Assembly (NCBI RefSeq): GCF_013328815.1
Contig: NZ_JABUHN010000002.1
Location: 372,001 to 436,000 of the forward strand
Length of the DNA stretch: 64,000 bases
Direction of reading: 5' to 3'
From: Tabrizicola fusiformis
GTDB taxonomy: Bacteria; Pseudomonadota; Alphaproteobacteria; Rhodobacterales; Rhodobacteraceae
The notes under the pieces are model-generated. The model had not been told where the DNA came from and ran no database searches. It saw nothing but the letters and a program-made list of their open reading frames with translations. Every line of letters starts with the position of its first letter. Position 1 is the stretch's first letter. The translations under genes were made by a program, and so were the position numbers. Below are positions 57,286-64,000 of this stretch, one piece after another.

Positions 57286-57519
57286 GCCGTCCTCTGTTGG
57301 GTCGTTCGCGGCGGTTTGGCCTGTGCCTCCGCCTTCGGGTCGCCCACATATACGGCAGCGGGGGGCCGGACAAAAGCCCCGAAGCGGTTTCAACCCCGAT
57401 TCAACCCCGGCAGCGGGCAAAAACCCTGATTTTGTAAAATTTACCGTTTGATAAAAAAATGGACCTGTGCCAGCCTGATCTCAACAAGAAGCCAGCAGAA
57501 TGCTCGCCACGGAGGTATG
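57286..57519. promoter_or_regulatory. Divergent accB/preT promoter region with AT-rich island
   Basis: A 234-base divergent region. An AT-rich island at 57429-57461 contains TTTGTAAAATTTACCGTTTG and an A-run. It is the likeliest place for the preT promoter or an operator, but no defined regulator motif is recognised. Confidence 0.4.
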
Positions 57520-58848
57520 ATGACCAACAGCCCGCTGACCCCCGGTGTCGTGCCGGGGCGCCTGCCTGCGCAGGCCTACCACGACAATTTCACCGATCAC
57601 GAGCCGCCGCTGGACGGGCATGAGGCGCGGGTGGCGGCGGACCGCTGCTACTTCTGCCATGATGCGCCCTGCATGACGGCCTGCCCGACCTCAATCGACA
57701 TTCCGCTGTTCATCCGCCAGATCGCCACCGGCACGCCCGAGGCGGCGGCCAAGACGATCTTTGCGCAGAACATCCTTGGCGGCATGTGTGCCCGGGTCTG
57801 CCCGACCGAGACGCTTTGCGAAGAGGTCTGCGTGCGTGAGGTGGCCGAGGGCAAGCCGGTGGAAATCGGCCGGTTGCAGCGCTTTGCCACCGATACGCTG
57901 ATGGCCAAAGGCGTGCATCCCTTCACCCGCGCCAAGGCGACGGGCAAGACGGTGGCCGTTGTCGGTGCCGGGCCTGCGGGTCTTTCTGCCGCGCACCGTC
58001 TGGCGATGAAGGGCCATGACGTGGTGGTGTTCGATGCCCGGCCCAAGGCGGGCGGGCTGAATGAATTCGGGCTGGCCGCCTACAAGACCACGGGCGGCTT
58101 TGCGCAGAGGGAAGTCGATTGGCTCTTGCAGATTGGCGGCATCCGCATTGAGACCGGCAGGGCGCTTGGCCGGGATCTGTCGCTGGCCGAGTTGCAAAAG
58201 CAATATGATGCGGTGTTCCTGTCAATCGGTCTGGCCGGGGTGAATGCGCTGCGCGCGCCCGGCGAGGAGATGGCCCATGTCCGCCCCGCCGTCGATTTCA
58301 TCGCCGAATTGCGCCAGTCGGCGGACCTTTCCTCCCTGCCGGTCGGGCGGGATGTGGTGGTCATCGGCGGTGGGATGACCGCCGTCGATGCCGCCGTCCA
58401 ATCGCGGCTGCTGGGCGCCGAGACGGTCACCATCGTCTACCGCCGCGGGCAGGAGAAAATGGCCGCCTCGGGCTATGAACAGGACCATGCCACCAGCGCG
58501 GGGGTGCGGATCGTCACCCATGCCGCGCCGGTGGCGGTTCTGGCCTCGGGCGAGGTGGAGTTCGCCTATACCGCCGATACGCCCGACGGGCTGAAACAGA
58601 CCGGAGAGACGTTCCGTCTGAAGGCCGATCAGGTGCTGAAGGCCATCGGGCAGACATTGACTGGCGTGCCGGAGGGGCTGGCGCTCACTAGCGGCAAGAT
58701 TGCCGTCGATGCCGCCGGGCGCACCAGCCTCAAGGGCGTCTGGGCCGGGGGCGACTGTGCGGCAGGGGGTGAGGATCTGACGGTCACCGCCGTCGCGCAG
58801 GGGCGCGATGCGGCGGAAGATATTCATGCGGCATTGGTGGGGGCGTGA
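57520..58848 (+). CDS. preT: Dihydropyrimidine dehydrogenase, PreT subunit
   Basis: FAD- and NAD(P)H-binding subunit of the reductive uracil/thymine-degrading enzyme. The 442 residues have an N-terminal cysteine cluster (CYFCHDAPCMTACPTSID), the FAD motif VVGAGPAGLSAAHRLA and the nucleotide motif GGGMTAVDAAV. GGAGGT is only 3 bases from the second of two adjacent ATGs (57520), which is preferred over the first (57517). It is one base upstream of preA. Confidence 0.9.
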   Translation: MTNSPLTPGVVPGRLPAQAYHDNFTDHEPPLDGHEARVAADRCYFCHDAPCMTACPTSIDIPLFIRQIATGTPEAAAKTIFAQNILGGMCARVCPTETLCEEVCVREVAEGKPVEIGRLQRFATDTLMAKGVHPFTRAKATGKTVAVVGAGPAGLSAAHRLAMKGHDVVVFDARPKAGGLNEFGLAAYKTTGGFAQREVDWLLQIGGIRIETGRALGRDLSLAELQKQYDAVFLSIGLAGVNALRAPGEEMAHVRPAVDFIAELRQSADLSSLPVGRDVVVIGGGMTAVDAAVQSRLLGAETVTIVYRRGQEKMAASGYEQDHATSAGVRIVTHAAPVAVLASGEVEFAYTADTPDGLKQTGETFRLKADQVLKAIGQTLTGVPEGLALTSGKIAVDAAGRTSLKGVWAGGDCAAGGEDLTVTAVAQGRDAAEDIHAALVGA

Positions 58849-58849
58849 T

Positions 58850-60151
58850 ATGGCAAATCTGACTTCGAATTTCATCGGCATCAAATCCCCCAACCCGTTC
58901 TGGCTGGCTTCGGCGCCGCCGACCGACAAGAAATACAACGTCGAGCGCGCGTTTGAGGCGGGCTGGGGCGGGGTGGTGTGGAAAACCCTCGGCTCGGAAG
59001 GGCCGCCCGTCGTCAACGTTTCCGGCCCGCGCTATGGCGCGATCTGGGGGGCGGACCGCCGCCTGCTGGGCCTGAACAACATCGAGCTGATCACCGACCG
59101 CCCGCTGGAGGTGAACCTTCAGGAGATCAAGGAGGTCAAGCGCAAGTGGCGTGACCGGGCCCTGATCATTTCGCTGATGGTGCCCTGCGACGAGGATAGC
59201 TGGAAGGATATCCTGAATCGCATCGAGGATACCGAGGCGGATGGGGTGGAGCTGAACTTCGGCTGCCCGCATGGCATGGCAGAACGGGGCATGGGATCTG
59301 CCGTGGGGCAGGTGCCGGAATATATCGAGATGGTCACCCGCTGGGTGAAAAAGCACAGCCGGATGCCCTGCATCGTCAAGCTGACGCCGAACATCACCGA
59401 TGTCCGCAAGCCCGCCGAGGCGGCCAAGCGCGGCGGGGCCGATGCGGTGTCGCTGATCAACACCATCAACTCGATCACCTCGGTCAATCTGGATGACTTC
59501 AGCCCCGAACCGATGATCGACGGCAAGGGCACCCATGGCGGCTATTGTGGCCCGGCGGTCAAACCCATCGCGCTGAACATGGTGGCCGAGATTGCGCGGT
59601 CGGCGGAAACCCGGGGCCTGCCGATTTCCGGCATCGGTGGCGTCACCACATGGCGCGACGCAGCGGAGTTCATGGCGCTGGGGGCCGGCAATGTGCAGGT
59701 CTGCACCGCCGCCATGACCTATGGCTTCAAGGTGGTGCAGGAGATGATCTCGGGCCTGTCGGAATATATGGACAGCAAAGGCATGACCTCGACCGCCGAT
59801 CTGGTGGGCCGGGCGGTGCCCAATGTCACCGATTGGCAGTTCCTGAACCTGAACTATGTGACCAAGGCCCAGATTGATCCCGATGCCTGCATCAAATGCG
59901 GCCGCTGCTATGCCGCCTGTGAAGACACCAGCCATCAGGCCATTGCCATGTCCCCCGACCGGGTGTTCAGCGTGAAAGACGACGAATGCGTCGCCTGCAA
60001 CCTCTGCGTCAACGTCTGTCCGGTGGACAATTGCATCACCATGCGCACCCTGCCCAAAGGCGCCGTGGACGAGCGGACCGGGCGCAAGGTGGGCGATTAT
60101 GCCAACTGGACAACCCATCCGAACAATCCTTCGGTGAAGGCCGCGGAATAG
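58850..60151 (+). CDS. preA: Dihydropyrimidine dehydrogenase, PreA subunit
   Basis: FMN-binding catalytic subunit that, with PreT, reduces uracil and thymine. The 433 residues form a TIM-barrel dihydroorotate-dehydrogenase-like domain (VWKTLGSEGPPVVNV; ELNFGCPHGM; ISGIGGVTTWRDA). Two 4Fe-4S motifs follow: CIKCGRCYAACED and CVACNLCVNVCP. The next steps (dihydropyrimidinase, ureidopropionase) are not in the window. Two AT-rich palindromes follow its stop. Confidence 0.92.
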   Translation: MANLTSNFIGIKSPNPFWLASAPPTDKKYNVERAFEAGWGGVVWKTLGSEGPPVVNVSGPRYGAIWGADRRLLGLNNIELITDRPLEVNLQEIKEVKRKWRDRALIISLMVPCDEDSWKDILNRIEDTEADGVELNFGCPHGMAERGMGSAVGQVPEYIEMVTRWVKKHSRMPCIVKLTPNITDVRKPAEAAKRGGADAVSLINTINSITSVNLDDFSPEPMIDGKGTHGGYCGPAVKPIALNMVAEIARSAETRGLPISGIGGVTTWRDAAEFMALGAGNVQVCTAAMTYGFKVVQEMISGLSEYMDSKGMTSTADLVGRAVPNVTDWQFLNLNYVTKAQIDPDACIKCGRCYAACEDTSHQAIAMSPDRVFSVKDDECVACNLCVNVCPVDNCITMRTLPKGAVDERTGRKVGDYANWTTHPNNPSVKAAE

Positions 60152-60190
60152 GGGGCGGGCCGGAGGAAACCCCCGGCCCCTCTGGCGCGC

Positions 60191-60247
60191 GAAGAATTTT
60201 CATCCGAAAATTCTTCTGGTTGAAAATTCTTCGGACGAAGAATTTTC
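60191..60247. repeat. AT-rich palindromic repeat, two adjacent copies
   Basis: 60191-60216 (GAAGAATTTTC-ATCC-GAAAATTCTTC) and 60222-60247 (GAAAATTCTTC-GGAC-GAAGAATTTTC), in opposite polarity and 5 bases apart. The two units can also pair with each other as a larger structure. They lie between convergent genes. Confidence 0.85.
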
Positions 60248-60258
60248 GGGCACCCCGG

Positions 60259-60489
60259 TCAGCAGTGAAACTGCAGATGGCCGGGGTTGCAGATCACGAT
60301 GAACAGGCCGCCGCATTCGATCAGATGAAATCCACGCCGCCGCACCTCGCGCAGGAAGGCGTCGCGTCCGACCTCCCGCTCGACATCGCGCACTGCGCGG
60401 CGGATGATCCCGCCTTCGGCGATGGCCCTTGCCGAGAAGGCGGCGTCGATCCAGCCGGAATGTCGGGTCGGGGGGCGATAGTGCTGCAT
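60259..60489 (-). CDS. Small conserved-looking protein of unknown function
   Basis: A 76-residue protein without signal peptide or membrane helix. The core ARAIAEGGIIRRAVRDVERE followed by VGRDAFLREVRRRGFHLIEC reads as a folded basic domain. I recall very similar short proteins in Rhodobacteraceae, some labelled as phosphoribosylanthranilate isomerase, which I consider unfounded because the length and motifs do not fit TrpF. It is convergent with preA and divergent from the oxidoreductase gene. Confidence 0.65.
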   Translation of the reverse strand: MQHYRPPTRHSGWIDAAFSARAIAEGGIIRRAVRDVEREVGRDAFLREVRRRGFHLIECGGLFIVICNPGHLQFHC

Positions 60490-60568
60490 GCGCCAAGCCT
60501 CGCCGCGAATCGGTTAATTCCGGGTTAACGCCCTTCCGCTTGGCCGGTGTCATGCCTAGATTGCGCCC

Positions 60569-61552
60569 ATGGAATATTCGCTGCTCGATCTGTCACCGAT
60601 CCCTGAAGGTGGCACCGCCGCCGATGCCCTGGCCAACACGCTGGACCTTGCCCGCCATGCCGAGGGCTGGGGCTATCGTCGCTTCTGGCTGGCCGAACAT
60701 CACAACATGCCCGGGATTGCCAGCGCCGCAACCGCGCTGGTGATCGGCCATGTCGCGGCGGGCACAAGGGCAATCCGGGTGGGGGCCGGGGGGATCATGC
60801 TGCCCAACCATGCCCCCTTGCAGGTGGCCGAGGCTTTCGGGACGCTGGCCACGCTTTACCCCGGGCGGATCGACCTTGGCCTTGGCCGGGCGCCGGGCAC
60901 CGACATGGCCACGGCGCGGGCGCTGCGGCGGCATATGCAGGCCTCGGACCGTTTCCCCGAGGATGTGCTGGAGCTGATCGGCTACCTCGATCAGCCGGAG
61001 CCCGAGGCGCGGGTGCGCGCCGTTCCGGGCGAGGGCACGCAGGTTCCGGTCTGGATTCTGGGGTCCAGCCTTTATGGCGCACAGCTTGCCGCCTATCTGG
61101 GCCTGCCCTATGCCTTTGCCAGCCATTTCGCGCCCGACCATCTTGAGGAAGCCGCCGAGACCTATCGCGCGACCTTCCGCCCCTCGCAATGGCTGGCGCG
61201 GCCGCATTTCATGATGGCGGTCGGGGTCTGTGCCGCGGAAACCGATGATGACGCGGTGTTCCTGCGGTCGTCGCAGATCCTGGCTTTTGCCCGGCTGCGG
61301 CTGGGCAATCCCGGCAAACTGCCACAGCCGACCCATGACCTGTCCGAGGTGCCGCCGCCGATGCTGCGGGAGGTCGGCCATGTGCTGGGCTGTTCGGCGG
61401 TGGGCAGCCCCGCGACGGTGCGTGACCGGCTTGCGGCGCTGATCTCGCGCTTTCGCCCGGATGAGGTGATGGTGACCGGCATGATCCATGATCACGCCAA
61501 ACGGCTGGAAAGCCACCGCATCGCCGCCGAAGTGCTGAAAACGCTGACCTGA
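60569..61552 (+). CDS. LLM-class flavin-dependent oxidoreductase
   Basis: A 327-residue member of the bacterial luciferase-like monooxygenase family. [37 protein letters not shown] and [12 protein letters not shown] are diagnostic of the MsnO8-type group. It would use reduced FMN; substrate is unknown, and it need not produce light. It is divergent from the small conserved gene, and its stop lies 4 bases before a GGATGGGCA repeat. Confidence 0.88.
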   Translation: MEYSLLDLSPIPEGGTAADALANTLDLARHAEGWGYRRFWLAEHHNMPGIASAATALVIGHVAAGTRAIRVGAGGIMLPNHAPLQVAEAFGTLATLYPGRIDLGLGRAPGTDMATARALRRHMQASDRFPEDVLELIGYLDQPEPEARVRAVPGEGTQVPVWILGSSLYGAQLAAYLGLPYAFASHFAPDHLEEAAETYRATFRPSQWLARPHFMMAVGVCAAETDDDAVFLRSSQILAFARLRLGNPGKLPQPTHDLSEVPPPMLREVGHVLGCSAVGSPATVRDRLAALISRFRPDEVMVTGMIHDHAKRLESHRIAAEVLKTLT

Positions 61553-61555
61553 CCC

Positions 61556-61580
61556 CGTAGGATGGGCAATCTGCCCATCC
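61556..61580. repeat. GGATGGGCA palindromic repeat, distant copy
   Basis: A 25-base stretch identical to 55323-55347. It lies between the convergent oxidoreductase and kup genes and abuts the kup stop codon. Confidence 0.85.
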
Positions 61581-63488
61581 CTAGATGGTCAATTGCTGGC
61601 CCAGTTCGATCACCCGGTTCGTCGGCAGTCGGTAGAAATGCGTGGCATCCGCTGCCGAGCGCGACAACATGCGGAAGATGTTCTCTTGCCAAAGCGGCAG
61701 CCCGCCTTTGGACGCCGATTTGAACGACCGGCGGTTGAGGAAGAACGAGGTCGTCATGATGTCGTATTTGATGCCCTTCTTGCGCGCGAGCGCGAGGGCC
61801 TTGGGCACGTTCGGCTCTTCCATATAGCCGAAGTTCAGGTCAACCCGGGTGAAACGGTCGGAAATCGGGGTGATTTCCAGCCGGTCGGCATCCTCGACAT
61901 AGGGGCGCGTCACCATGTTCACCCCGACAATCAGGTTCTGCGCATGCAGCACCTGATTGTGCTTGATGTTATGGGTCAGGGCGGCGGGGGCCATTTCCGG
62001 GTCCGAGGTCAGGAACACGGCGGTTCCGGGCACATTCACCAGCCGCGACGATTTGGCCAGCATCGCCGCCAGTTGTTCGATCGTGACGGCGCCGCGCCGC
62101 GCCTGTGTCAGCACATGGGCCGAGCCGCGCAGCCAGCTCCACATCAGCAGAACCATCGTGCTGGCGATCAGGATGGGGATATAGCCGCCATCGAACACCT
62201 TGAGGGCATTGGCCCCCAGAAACACCAGCTCCAGCGCCATCAGCGGCCCGACCACCGCAATCGCCAGGGCCAGCGGCCATTTCCACGCCCGCAGGAACAG
62301 CATGAAGGCCAGCGCCGAGGTGATCACCATATCCCCCGTCACCGCGATGCCATAGGCCGATGCCAGTTCAGAGGAGGAGCCGAACAGGACGACCAGAATG
62401 ACCACCCCGATGCAGAGGATCATGTTCACCTTGGGCAGGTAGATCTGGCCATATTGGCTTTCCGAGGTGTGCAGGATTTCCAGCCGGGGCAGAAGACCCA
62501 TCCGCACCGCCTGTTTCATCATCGAGAAGGCACCCGAGATCACCGCCTGGCTGGCAATCACCGTGGCGGCGGTGGCAAGGATCACCAGCGGCAAAAGCCC
62601 CCAGTCCGGCGCCATCAGGAAGAACGGGTTCGATGCCTTGGCCGGATCGGCCAACACCAGCGCGCCTTGCCCCAGATAGCTGAGGGTCAGCGCCGGAAAC
62701 ACCAGCGCCCCCCAGGCAATACGGATCGGCAGCCGGCCGAAATGGCCCATGTCGGCATAAAGCGCCTCGCCCCCGGTCACCGCCAGAAAGACCGAGCCCA
62801 GCACGATCAGCGAGGCCCAGCCGTTGGTGATCAGGAATTGCCCGGCATGGACAGGGTTCAGCGCGGTCAGGATTGTCCAGTCATCGCCGAGATGCATCAG
62901 CCCCATGGCGCCCATCGCCAGAAACCAGACCACCATGATCGGGCCGAACAGGATCGACACGGTTTCGGTGCCGTGGCGCTGCACGACAAACAGCGCGATG
63001 ATGATGCCCAGCGTCACCGGCACGACGTAATCGTCGAAATCGGGTGCCACCAGTTCCATCCCCTCGACCGCCGAGAGAACCGACATGGCCGGCGTGATGA
63101 TCGCATCGCCGAAAAACAGCGAAATTCCGATCATCCCCAACCCCAGAAGCCAGCCGGGCCGTTTGTTCAGCGCCTGTTGCACCAGCGCCACCAGAGACAG
63201 CGTGCCACCTTCGCCATTGTTGTCGGCGCGCATGATCAGCACGACATATTTGAGCGTCACGATCAGCGTTAGCGTCCAGATCAGAAGCGAGATCACCCCG
63301 ATCACATCGTCCCGCGTCAGCCCGTCATGGGCGGCGGCGTGCAGGCTTTCGCGCATCGCGTAAAGCGGGCTGGTGCCGATATCGCCATAGACAACGCCGA
63401 TACAGCCCAGCGTCAACAGGCCGAGACTGCTTTTGCCGTGCTGACCGGCCCCCGCATGGGCGGCGTCCGGAACGTCGGAATCAGTCAC
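61581..63488 (-). CDS. kup: Potassium transporter Kup
   Basis: Low-affinity potassium/proton symporter of the KUP/HAK/KT family in the inner membrane. The 635 residues include GCIGVVYGDIGTSPLYA near the N-terminus, about twelve hydrophobic helices and a C-terminal cytoplasmic domain of about 170 residues. It starts at a GTG with GGAGGT six bases upstream. Length matches the family (622 in E. coli). Confidence 0.94.
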   Translation of the reverse strand: MTDSDVPDAAHAGAGQHGKSSLGLLTLGCIGVVYGDIGTSPLYAMRESLHAAAHDGLTRDDVIGVISLLIWTLTLIVTLKYVVLIMRADNNGEGGTLSLVALVQQALNKRPGWLLGLGMIGISLFFGDAIITPAMSVLSAVEGMELVAPDFDDYVVPVTLGIIIALFVVQRHGTETVSILFGPIMVVWFLAMGAMGLMHLGDDWTILTALNPVHAGQFLITNGWASLIVLGSVFLAVTGGEALYADMGHFGRLPIRIAWGALVFPALTLSYLGQGALVLADPAKASNPFFLMAPDWGLLPLVILATAATVIASQAVISGAFSMMKQAVRMGLLPRLEILHTSESQYGQIYLPKVNMILCIGVVILVVLFGSSSELASAYGIAVTGDMVITSALAFMLFLRAWKWPLALAIAVVGPLMALELVFLGANALKVFDGGYIPILIASTMVLLMWSWLRGSAHVLTQARRGAVTIEQLAAMLAKSSRLVNVPGTAVFLTSDPEMAPAALTHNIKHNQVLHAQNLIVGVNMVTRPYVEDADRLEITPISDRFTRVDLNFGYMEEPNVPKALALARKKGIKYDIMTTSFFLNRRSFKSASKGGLPLWQENIFRMLSRSAADATHFYRLPTNRVIELGQQLTI

Positions 63489-63551
63489 GGCTGGACCTCC
63501 AAGGATCTGCGATCTGCCTACCCCCGCGCTCTGCGGAACGCAAGGTGATGC

Positions 63552-64000
63552 TCAGAGTGCGTCGAGGATGCGGCGCGCTTCGGCACGCGGCTCGGTCAGC
63601 GGGCTGCGGTCCTCGCCGGGGAAAAAGCGGGCGCGGGTCGCGGTGGGCATCGGTGCCGGGGCGGCGATCACCACCCGCGGCCCGGTGCGCCGGGTTTCGG
63701 CCTGCCAGCTTTGCGCCAGGGCGATCTGCGCCGCCTTGGTCGCGCCATAGGCGCCAAAGAACGCCGTGCCGCCGCGCGGATCGTCAAAGAACAGCGCGGT
63801 GCCGTCATGGGCGCGCAGCAGCGGCTCGACCATCGGGATCAGGCTGCCGGTTGCGCGCAGGTTGGTGGCGATCGACTTGTCGAGATCCTTGCCATCCACC
63901 GACGAGGCCGGGGCCAGCGGCGCCACATGCACCGCCGGATGCGCCCAGAGGCCGACGCCGCCCCAGCGGTCATGGACCGAGCGGCAAAGGTGGCGCATGG
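63552..64000 (-). CDS. SDR-family oxidoreductase (N-terminus outside window)
   Basis: The last 148 or so residues of a short-chain dehydrogenase/reductase. GAYGATKAAQIALAQSW contains the YxxxK catalytic pair, and DDPRGGTAFF occupies the position of the catalytic Ser region without an obvious Ser. The dinucleotide-binding GxxxGxG motif is missing, so the start must lie beyond the window. The substrate is unknown. Confidence 0.78.
   Translation of the reverse strand, partial: MRHLCRSVHDRWGGVGLWAHPAVHVAPLAPASSVDGKDLDKSIATNLRATGSLIPMVEPLLRAHDGTALFFDDPRGGTAFFGAYGATKAAQIALAQSWQAETRRTGPRVVIAAPAPMPTATRARFFPGEDRSPLTEPRAEARRILDAL

Overview
The window is a GC-rich alphaproteobacterial chromosome segment, most likely from the Rhodobacterales (Rhodobacteraceae). 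The evidence is the set of Hint-domain RTX proteins, the GcvT-family flavoprotein, a class II DAHP synthase, two gap paralogues side by side, the pyrH-frr-uppS-cdsA-dxr-rseP-bamA-skp-fabZ-lpxA-lpxI-lpxB order, and palindromic intergenic repeats of a kind I associate with this group. This placement rests on gene content and remembered family knowledge; no search was run. I see no rRNA or tRNA gene, insertion sequence, prophage or CRISPR array.

Layout. 1-11.4 kb: three large secreted RTX/Hint proteins in tandem (the first cut by the window edge). Each has a different N-terminal domain, a glycine/aspartate-rich calcium-binding repeat array and a C-terminal Hint (hedgehog/intein-like) domain. 11.4-16 kb: a MobA-like nucleotidyltransferase, a DUF2332 protein and a dimethylglycine/sarcosine dehydrogenase-like flavoprotein. 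15.9-21 kb: a complete branched-chain amino acid ABC importer (livK-G-F-H-M). 21-26 kb: a PQQ-type sugar dehydrogenase, a translationally coupled caspase-like/VanX-like pair, a DUF805 membrane protein and a GlxA-type regulator. 26-34 kb: class II DAHP synthase, a PAS protein, yicC-gmk-gamma carbonic anhydrase, a DUF1127 protein, and a gap2 - small membrane ORF - gap1 cluster whose promoters share a LacI-type palindrome. 34-42 kb: a peptide-type ABC importer with a fused double ATPase, plus an AraC regulator. 42-55.4 kb: miaA and the envelope cluster. 55.4-64 kb: accBC, preTA (reductive pyrimidine catabolism), a luciferase-like oxidoreductase, kup and a partial SDR.

The envelope block is the most integrated unit. 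uppS and dxr supply isoprenoid carrier, cdsA supplies CDP-diacylglycerol, bamA and the Skp-like chaperone insert outer-membrane proteins, rseP serves envelope stress, and fabZ/lpxA/lpxI/lpxB make lipid A. Many starts overlap the preceding stop.

The most interesting material is: the RTX/Hint trio with a shared ~50-residue module outside the plain RTX nonapeptide pattern; the gap cluster, where gap2 has lost the NAD-specific Asp and gained a basic pair, suggesting NADP use; a shared operator in four places; and at least four families of palindromic intergenic repeats, one of which appears to have entered the 3' end of lpxB and to supply its stop codon.
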